From an uncultured Flavobacterium sp. (lineage in GTDB: Bacteria; Bacteroidota; Bacteroidia; Flavobacteriales; Flavobacteriaceae), in NCBI RefSeq assembly GCF_946481155.1, contig NZ_CAMLMK010000029.1:1-27633 (forward strand): a stretch of 27,633 bases of DNA, written 5' to 3'. The translations under genes and the position numbers were made by a program. The notes under the pieces are model-generated. The model made no database searches, was not told the origin of the DNA, and saw nothing but the letters and a program-made list of their open reading frames with translations. Below, piece by piece: positions 21,541 through 27,633 of this stretch; position 1 is the first letter of the stretch; every line of letters begins with the position of its first letter.

Positions 21541-22423
21541 TCCCGTATTGTTAAAAGAAACAGTGGATGGTTTGGATATCAAGCCTGACGGAATATATGT
21601 AGACGTGACTTTTGGCGGCGGAGGACATTCCCGTGAAATCATGAGTCGGCTAGGGCCAAACGGGAAATTATTCGCTTTCGATCAGGATGCGGATGCTTTG
21701 GCGAATGCTATCGATGATGAGCGTTTTACTTTAATCAATGAGAATTTCCGCTTCATCAAAAGGTTTCTTCGTTTTTACGGTGTGAAAGAAGTAGATGGGA
21801 TTTTAGGGGATTTAGGCGTTTCCTCACACCAGTTTGATGTGGCTGAACGCGGATTCTCAACCCGTTTCGATGCAGAGTTAGACATGAGAATGAATCAGAA
21901 TGATGCAATTAGTGCTTATAATGTGGTAAATGAATACGACGAAAGTGAGTTGCGGAGAATCTTTAATGATTACGGTGAACTGACTACTGCAAAAGGTCTT
22001 GCTGCCGCAATTGTAAACGCAAGAGCAGAACATCCGATCAAAAACACGGAAGAATTAAAAAAAGTGCTGTCGCGTTTTTTACCGGCACACAAAAGCAATA
22101 AAATACTGGCGCAGATTTATCAGGCCATCCGTATTGAGGTAAATCAGGAAATGGAAGTGCTGAAAGAATTTCTAACGCAATCATTGGAAATTTTAAAACC
22201 GGGTGGAAGATTAAGCGTGATTTCGTATCATTCTTTAGAAGACAGATTAGTAAAGCGTTTCATGAAAAACGGGATGTTTGAAGGCGAACCGGAACGTGAT
22301 TTCTTCGGACGTTTTGAAGTGCCGTTTAAATTAATCGGAAAACTGATCGTGCCATCGGATGCAGAAATCAAAGTGAATAATCGTGCAAGAAGCGCAAAAC
22401 TGCGAATAGCAGAAAAAAGATAA
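21515..22423 (+). CDS. rsmH: 16S rRNA m4C1402 methyltransferase RsmH (MraW)
   Basis: The product is 302 aa (298 if the start is the third Met at 21527, which gives MEYHNPVLL, the common family beginning). GGGGHS at 34-39 is the SAM loop and LGDLGVSSHQFD the second signature. It methylates N4 of C1402 in 16S rRNA. It overlaps mraZ and is followed by ftsL after 4 nt. Confidence 0.94.
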   Translation: MKMKMEYHNPVLLKETVDGLDIKPDGIYVDVTFGGGGHSREIMSRLGPNGKLFAFDQDADALANAIDDERFTLINENFRFIKRFLRFYGVKEVDGILGDLGVSSHQFDVAERGFSTRFDAELDMRMNQNDAISAYNVVNEYDESELRRIFNDYGELTTAKGLAAAIVNARAEHPIKNTEELKKVLSRFLPAHKSNKILAQIYQAIRIEVNQEMEVLKEFLTQSLEILKPGGRLSVISYHSLEDRLVKRFMKNGMFEGEPERDFFGRFEVPFKLIGKLIVPSDAEIKVNNRARSAKLRIAEKR

Positions 22424-22427
22424 GAAC

Positions 22428-22772
22428 ATGAAAGGCGGAGTATACAGTTTACTGAAAGCAAAATTCCTGATCGACGACGATGCGTTGAAGAACTGGAAGT
22501 TCATCGTTTTCCTGATTCTGCTGGCCATGATCATGATTGCCAATACGCATCGCTACGAACAAAAGAATTACAGGATCACTGAACTGACTAATGAAGTGAA
22601 AGAGCTGCGTTCGGAATTTGTGGACCGACGCTCGGAACTCATGGAACTCAAAATGGAATCGACGATTTCAAAGAAAATGGAGCCACAGGGGATTTTTCCA
22701 TCCTCAGTGCCGCCTCAGAAAATAAAAGTTAAGGAAGAAGAAAGCAATATTCTCAAGAAGATATGGCAGTAG
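22428..22772 (+). CDS. ftsL: FtsL-like divisome protein
   Basis: The product is 114 aa with one membrane helix at about 24-40 (KFIVFLILLAMIMIANT), then a short coiled coil (about 42-80), the topology of FtsL. Position between rsmH and ftsI is the usual dcw place of ftsL, which recruits FtsB and FtsI to the septum. Bacteroidota FtsL is poorly conserved, so the call rests on topology and context. The last 10 nt overlap ftsI. Confidence 0.82.
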   Translation: MKGGVYSLLKAKFLIDDDALKNWKFIVFLILLAMIMIANTHRYEQKNYRITELTNEVKELRSEFVDRRSELMELKMESTISKKMEPQGIFPSSVPPQKIKVKEEESNILKKIWQ

Positions 22773-24763
22773 AAAATAAAAATATCTCTTACAGGATTTA
22801 TTTGGTAGCCTTCGCGATTTTCGTGATGGCTATTTTCGTTGCTGTAAAACTGACCAACATTCAATGGTCGGAAGGGGAGCATTACCGACAATTAGCCAAA
22901 GAAAGAACGGTTAAGAATTTCGTAATCCCAGCAAATAAAGGGAATGTATACTCTGCTGACGGAAGTTTGCTGGCAACATCAATTCCCAATTATACTATCC
23001 GTTTTGATGCCATGGCGCCAAAAGGAGAAGATTTCGAGAAAAACGTAAAAGGCTTAGCGGATTCACTTTCGGTTCTACTGGGAAAACCATCCGGATTTTA
23101 TCAAAGGGAACTGAAAACGGCAAGAAATCACAAAAACCGTTACTTACTGATTGCAAGAAAATTAAGCTACACCGAATACATGCGCATGAAGAGTTTTCCG
23201 CTTTTCAATTTGGGGGCGTATAAAGGCGGAATGATTACCGAACAGAAAACCGTACGCGAACATCCAATCGGGAAAATCGCAGCACGTACAATTGGCTACG
23301 AGCGTACGTATGATGACGGCAAAAATGACGGAAAGGGTATGGAATGGGCTTTCCGAAGCTACCTGAACGGAAAAGACGGTCGCCGTTTAATGCAGAAAAT
23401 CGCAAAAAACCAATGGAAACCTATCAGCGATAATAATGAAATTGAGCCAAGAGACGGCTACGATATCATTTCGACAATCGACGTTTATATTCAGGATATC
23501 GCTCATCATGCTTTACTGAAGCAATTGGAATACTATTCTGCGGATCATGGTTGCGTAGTAGTAATGGAAACCAAAACCGGTGAGGTCAAAGCGATTTCAA
23601 ATCTTGGAAGAGATGCGGTTAGCGGCAACTATTATGAAACTGAAAATTACGCCGTAGCGGAATCACACGAACCGGGTTCAACTTTCAAATTGGTTGACTT
23701 GATTGCGCTTCTGGATGATGAAAAAGTAGATACGAGCAAAGTATACGATTCCAAAGGCGGTGATATTACTTATAGAGGAAGACACGTTCGCGATTCACAC
23801 AAAGGCGGTTATGGAAAAGTTTCTTTAGCGCGTGGTTTTGAATTATCGTCAAACACTGTTTTAGTACAGGCTGTCTATGAAAACTATAAGGATAATCCGG
23901 AAGAATTCGTTAACCGAATCAATGCCATGGGATTAAATAAACCTTTGGGATTGCCTTTTAAAGGGGAAGGGAAACCAAGAATTCCGCAACCAAGCGAGAA
24001 AAGCTGGTCGGCAATTTCACTTCCGTGGATGGCTTTCGGATACGGAGTTTCCATGACACCATTGCAAACGTTGACACTGTACAACGCGGTTGCCAATAAT
24101 GGGGAAATGGTAAAACCACAATTCGTACGCGAAATTAAAGAATGGAACAAAACCATTAAAAAGTACGACAAGGAAGTAATCAATCCGAAAATCTGTTCGG
24201 ATGAAACTTTGGCTAAAGTAAAGGCAGTCTTAGGAAATGTGGTGAAAAAAGGAACAGGCTCGAAGTTATATTCCAAAGATTTTTCCATGGCGGGTAAAAC
24301 CGGAACAGCTCAGGTGGATTATAACAAAGGCGACGGTAAAATGTATTACGCCTCTTCTTTCGTTGGGTTTTTCCCTGCAGATGAACCGAAATATTCCTGT
24401 GTAGTAGTGGTGCATAAGCCAAATGTAGCGGCAGGATATTATGGCGCCGACGTTTCCGGCCCGGTTTTCAAAAGAATCGCGCAAAAGATATTTACCGATG
24501 TGCCATCAACCAACGAGATCAAAACACTGAAAGTAAAAATCAAGCATCAGGAGAAAAGCTATGCCGATTATTACAATAAAGTACAAAAGAAAGAAAGCAT
24601 TGTGCCGAATGTAAAAGGAATGTCGGGTATGGACGCAATTGCGTTATTGGAAAATTTCGGTATGAAAGTAAAAGTTATCGGAATCGGAAAAGTAAAGCAG
24701 CAATCCATTCAGCCCGGACAACGATTTAACAAAAATCAAATCATAACAATCGAATTATCGTGA
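22763..24763 (+). CDS. ftsI: Septal peptidoglycan transpeptidase FtsI (PBP3-type) with one PASTA domain
   Basis: The product is 666 aa. One membrane anchor lies at about 11-30, then the PBP dimerisation region. The transpeptidase motifs are STFK (306-309, catalytic Ser 306), SSN (362-364) and KTGT (512-515). A single PASTA-like domain occupies about 614-666 (from VPNVKGM). FtsI cross-links septal peptidoglycan during division and is a beta-lactam target. It starts within ftsL and its stop overlaps the murE start (TGATG). Confidence 0.95.
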   Translation: MAVENKNISYRIYLVAFAIFVMAIFVAVKLTNIQWSEGEHYRQLAKERTVKNFVIPANKGNVYSADGSLLATSIPNYTIRFDAMAPKGEDFEKNVKGLADSLSVLLGKPSGFYQRELKTARNHKNRYLLIARKLSYTEYMRMKSFPLFNLGAYKGGMITEQKTVREHPIGKIAARTIGYERTYDDGKNDGKGMEWAFRSYLNGKDGRRLMQKIAKNQWKPISDNNEIEPRDGYDIISTIDVYIQDIAHHALLKQLEYYSADHGCVVVMETKTGEVKAISNLGRDAVSGNYYETENYAVAESHEPGSTFKLVDLIALLDDEKVDTSKVYDSKGGDITYRGRHVRDSHKGGYGKVSLARGFELSSNTVLVQAVYENYKDNPEEFVNRINAMGLNKPLGLPFKGEGKPRIPQPSEKSWSAISLPWMAFGYGVSMTPLQTLTLYNAVANNGEMVKPQFVREIKEWNKTIKKYDKEVINPKICSDETLAKVKAVLGNVVKKGTGSKLYSKDFSMAGKTGTAQVDYNKGDGKMYYASSFVGFFPADEPKYSCVVVVHKPNVAAGYYGADVSGPVFKRIAQKIFTDVPSTNEIKTLKVKIKHQEKSYADYYNKVQKKESIVPNVKGMSGMDAIALLENFGMKVKVIGIGKVKQQSIQPGQRFNKNQIITIELS

Positions 24764-26223
24764 TGATTTTAAAAGACATATTATACAAAGTAAACATTGA
24801 GGCGATTAAAGGTTCGACTGAAATTGAAGTGAACAAAATCGAGTTTGATTCGAGAAAAATAGTTTCGGATGATGTGTTCGTTGCAATAAAAGGAACTGTT
24901 TCCGATGGTCATGATTTTATTGAGAAAGCTATTAATCTTGGAGCTACTACTATTGTTTGTGAAATATTCCCCAGCCTGATTGTTAGCGGGATTACGTATA
25001 TCCAGGTTTCAGATACAAGTAAGGCATTGGCCTTTATGGCTTCGAATTTCTATGGGAATCCGTCTGCTAATTTAAAATTGGTTGGCGTTACCGGAACCAA
25101 CGGAAAAACCACCATCGCATCGCTTCTGTATCAAATGTTCAAGAAAGCAGGGTATAAAGTGGGATTGCTTTCCACCGTAAAAATTCTAGTTGACGATATC
25201 GAGTATAAAGCGACGCACACGACACCGGATTCGCTTACGATAAATCATTACCTAAACGAAATGACCGAAGAAGGTTGTGAATATTGTTTTATGGAAGTCA
25301 GCTCCCATGGGATTCACCAGAAAAGAACCGAGGGGTTGCATTTCGTTGGCGGAATTTTCACCAACCTGTCACACGATCACTTGGATTATCATGAAACCTT
25401 TGCAGAATACCGCGACGTAAAAAAATCGTTCTTCGATAATTTGCCGAGAACCGCTTTTGCGATCTCCAATATAGATGATAAAAACGGAGCTGTAATGCTT
25501 CAGAATACCCGAGCAAAAAAACTGACTTATGCACTAAAATCCTATGCCGATTTCCGCGCACAGATTTTGGAAAACCAATTGTCAGGCTTGCTGCTGAAAA
25601 TCAACGATCAGGAAGTGTGGGTGCGCTTGATCGGTTCGTTTAATGCTTATAATTTATTGGCAATTTATGCAACTGCTTTGGAATTAGGATTAGAAAACCT
25701 GGAAGCGCTAAGATTGCTGAGCGAGTTGGAAAGTGTTTCGGGGAGATTCCAGTTCATCGTTTCTGATACAAATATTACGGCAATTGTAGATTATGCACAC
25801 ACACCGGATGCTTTGGAAAACGTACTAAAAACAATCCAGGACATCCGAACCAGAAACGAGCAATTGATTACTGTTGTAGGCTGCGGTGGCGACAGGGATA
25901 CTGCAAAAAGACCAATTATGGCCGGCATTGCTACCGAAATGAGCGACAAAGCCATTTTTACTTCCGATAATCCACGAAGCGAAGAACCGGAGGCAATCAT
26001 CGCCGATATGGAGCAAGGTGTAGCGCCTCAGAATCATAAAAAAACCATCGCTATACCCGATAGAAAACAGGCTATTAAAACGGCTTGTCAACTTGCAAGC
26101 AGCGGGGACATCATACTAATTGCCGGAAAAGGGCACGAAACTTATCAGGAGATTCAGGGCGTTCGCCACGATTTCGATGATATGAAGATTGTAAAAGAAC
26201 TATTAGAACAACTAAACAAATAA
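24763..26223 (+). CDS. murE: UDP-MurNAc-L-Ala-D-Glu:meso-DAP ligase MurE
   Basis: The product is 486 aa from the ATG at 24763, whose A is shared with the ftsI stop. A GTG one codon upstream is possible. The ATP-binding loop GTNGKTT is at 111-117. DNPR at 402-405 is the motif that selects meso-diaminopimelate over lysine, as expected for a Gram-negative cell. It adds the third residue to the stem peptide in the cytoplasm, ahead of MurF and MraY. Confidence 0.95.
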   Translation: MILKDILYKVNIEAIKGSTEIEVNKIEFDSRKIVSDDVFVAIKGTVSDGHDFIEKAINLGATTIVCEIFPSLIVSGITYIQVSDTSKALAFMASNFYGNPSANLKLVGVTGTNGKTTIASLLYQMFKKAGYKVGLLSTVKILVDDIEYKATHTTPDSLTINHYLNEMTEEGCEYCFMEVSSHGIHQKRTEGLHFVGGIFTNLSHDHLDYHETFAEYRDVKKSFFDNLPRTAFAISNIDDKNGAVMLQNTRAKKLTYALKSYADFRAQILENQLSGLLLKINDQEVWVRLIGSFNAYNLLAIYATALELGLENLEALRLLSELESVSGRFQFIVSDTNITAIVDYAHTPDALENVLKTIQDIRTRNEQLITVVGCGGDRDTAKRPIMAGIATEMSDKAIFTSDNPRSEEPEAIIADMEQGVAPQNHKKTIAIPDRKQAIKTACQLASSGDIILIAGKGHETYQEIQGVRHDFDDMKIVKELLEQLNK

Positions 26224-26226
26224 GAT

Positions 26227-27450
26227 ATGCTGTATTATTTATTCGAATATTTACATAAAACACTTGACGTTCCGGGAACAGGGGTTTTCCAGTATATCAC
26301 CTTCCGTTCCGGAATAGCAATTATTTTATCACTGATGATTTCAACCATTTACGGGAAGCGAATCATCAACTATTTAAGAAGACAGCAAATCGGCGAAACC
26401 GTTCGCGAATTAGGCCTTGAGGGACAAACGCAAAAAGCGGGAACGCCTACAATGGGGGGATTAATCATCATCTTTTCGACATTAATTCCAGTGTTGTTAT
26501 TGGCAAAATTGGATAATATTTACGTGATGTTGCTGATTGTAACCACACTATGGATGGGAACGATTGGTTTCATTGACGATTACATCAAAATTTTCAAGAA
26601 AGATAAAGAAGGTTTAAAAGGAAGATTCAAGATTATCGGTCAGGTTGGATTAGGACTTATCGTAGGTTCGGTATTGTATTTTCACCCCGCGGTAACTGTT
26701 AGAACGGATACTTCAACGACTAATATTTTTAAAGAAGGAACAACAATTTCTGCCATGGCCAAAGAAGAAAAGTCTACGGCAACCACCATTCCTTTCTTCA
26801 AAAACAACGAAATGGATTACGCCGAATTATTGGCATGGACAGGTGACAATTACAAAGATTATGCCTGGCTGATTTTCATCCCGGTAGTGATTTTCATCAT
26901 CACAGCAGTTTCCAACGGAGCGAATTTAACAGACGGCATTGACGGTTTAGCTGCAGGGACATCAGCCATTTCTGTACTCGCCCTCGGAATATTTGCCTTC
27001 GTATCGGGTAACATCATTTTCTCGAATTACCTGAACATTATGTACATCCCCAATTCCGGAGAAATGACGGTCTACATCGCGGCCTTTGTAGGGTCGCTCA
27101 TTGGATTCCTTTGGTACAATACATATCCTGCAACTGTTTTTATGGGAGATACGGGAAGTTTGACCATCGGAGGAATTATTGCGGTTTTAGCTATTGCAGT
27201 AAGAAAAGAGTTGTTGATTCCGGTATTGTGCGGCATCTTCCTGGCAGAGAATTTGTCAGTCGTGCTTCAGGTTTCCTACTTTAAGTACACCAAAAAGAAA
27301 TATGGCGAGGGCCGAAGAATATTACTGATGTCGCCTTTGCATCATCATTATCAGAAAAAAGGCTATCACGAAAGTAAAATCGTAACCCGATTCTGGATTG
27401 TGGCCATTTTGCTGGCAATTTTTTCACTGGTATCCTTAAAACTGAGATAA
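26227..27450 (+). CDS. mraY: Phospho-MurNAc-pentapeptide transferase MraY
   Basis: The product is 407 aa, longer than the E. coli enzyme (about 360). The DD motif (D117, D118 in FIDDYIKI), [12 protein letters not shown] at 233-244 and the FMGDTGS and [10 protein letters not shown] motifs are all present. It forms lipid I from UDP-MurNAc-pentapeptide and undecaprenyl phosphate at the membrane. A polar insert of about 50 residues (about 158-212) accounts for the extra length and lies between two membrane helices. It follows murE by 3 nt. Confidence 0.95.
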   Translation: MLYYLFEYLHKTLDVPGTGVFQYITFRSGIAIILSLMISTIYGKRIINYLRRQQIGETVRELGLEGQTQKAGTPTMGGLIIIFSTLIPVLLLAKLDNIYVMLLIVTTLWMGTIGFIDDYIKIFKKDKEGLKGRFKIIGQVGLGLIVGSVLYFHPAVTVRTDTSTTNIFKEGTTISAMAKEEKSTATTIPFFKNNEMDYAELLAWTGDNYKDYAWLIFIPVVIFIITAVSNGANLTDGIDGLAAGTSAISVLALGIFAFVSGNIIFSNYLNIMYIPNSGEMTVYIAAFVGSLIGFLWYNTYPATVFMGDTGSLTIGGIIAVLAIAVRKELLIPVLCGIFLAENLSVVLQVSYFKYTKKKYGEGRRILLMSPLHHHYQKKGYHESKIVTRFWIVAILLAIFSLVSLKLR

Positions 27451-27451
27451 T

Positions 27452-27633
27452 ATGAGATTAGTAGTCTTAGGCGGAGGAGAAAGCGGTGTAGGTACTGCAA
27501 TCCTAGGGAAGAAAAAAGGATATGATGTTTTTGTATCAGATTTTGGAGCAATTAAAAACAACTATAAGGAGGTGCTGATTTTAAATCAGATTCCATGGGA
27601 GGAAAACCAACATACAGAAGAGTTGATCTTCAA
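27452..27633 (+). CDS. murD: UDP-MurNAc-L-Ala:D-Glu ligase MurD, N-terminal part (runs off the window)
   Basis: Translation of the last 182 nt gives 60 codons with no stop, starting MRLVVLGGGESGVGTAIL. The glycine-rich beginning and the segment DVFVSDFG fit the N-terminal Rossmann-like UDP-binding domain of MurD, and mraY-murD is the usual dcw order. The gene starts one base after the mraY stop. The catalytic part is beyond the window. Confidence 0.9.
   Translation, partial: MRLVVLGGGESGVGTAILGKKKGYDVFVSDFGAIKNNYKEVLILNQIPWEENQHTEELIF

Noticed and set aside
23884..24288. Minus-strand open frame of 134 codons inside ftsI
   Set aside because: It is opposite the transpeptidase core, has no recognisable domain and no promoter.
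1..27633. Mobile elements, CRISPR arrays, defence systems
   Set aside because: I found no transposase, integrase, regularly spaced repeats or defence-type gene pairs; the tRNA at the left edge has no visible attachment-site duplication inside the window.

Overview
The window comes from a member of the Bacteroidota, most likely a Flavobacterium or close relative. The evidence is the gliding-motility pair gldB and gldC, promoter -7 elements of the TAnnTTTG type, almost no Shine-Dalgarno sequences, several TTG starts, Bacteroidota-type lipoproteins, and proteins typical of Flavobacteriaceae (DUF6702, a DnaG with a Flavobacterium-like N-terminus). It is chromosomal core DNA. I see no insertion sequence, prophage, CRISPR array or integron. 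An ORF in one frame or another covers nearly everything.

Layout. Positions 1-90 hold the 3' part of a tRNA-Gly(UCC) and a hairpin. From 113 to 1671 lie an RMD1/DUF155 membrane protein and the peptidase PepE, both on the minus strand. From 1886 to 6954 is a plus-strand set of exported proteins: three tandem paralogues with a carboxypeptidase-regulatory-like fold, joined by two 11-nt overlaps, then a DUF6702 protein and a secreted M1 metallopeptidase. From 7057 to 9702 are tatA, a PAP2 phosphatase, an O-methyltransferase (minus strand) and rlmN. From 9749 to 11766 are a lipoprotein (minus strand) and a trans-polyprenyl diphosphate synthase. From 11866 to 14163 is an ECF sigma factor, a membrane-tethered partner and an outer-membrane protein. 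Positions 14281-16257 encode DNA primase, which meets a minus-strand response regulator tail to tail; nadE follows on the minus strand.

From 17855 the theme is the cell envelope. gldB and gldC are on the plus strand. engB and an alpha/beta hydrolase follow on the minus strand. A 411-bp AT-rich intergenic stretch then leads into the division and cell wall (dcw) cluster mraZ-rsmH-ftsL-ftsI-murE-mraY-murD, whose last gene runs off the window. The dcw genes are tightly packed or overlapping and make peptidoglycan precursors and the septal transpeptidase. The polyprenyl synthase may supply the lipid carrier that MraY uses, and a PAP2 phosphatase could recycle it; those links are inference.

The most notable points are: a DNA primase whose zinc-finger ligands are all replaced; three exact 10-bp repeats before mraZ that look like a MraZ operator; degenerate 8-bp tandem repeats overlapping the tatA and dnaG promoters; the tandem overlapping paralogue array; and -7 boxes so close to start codons that some transcripts should be leaderless. 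I did not find a clearly new defence or mobile system.
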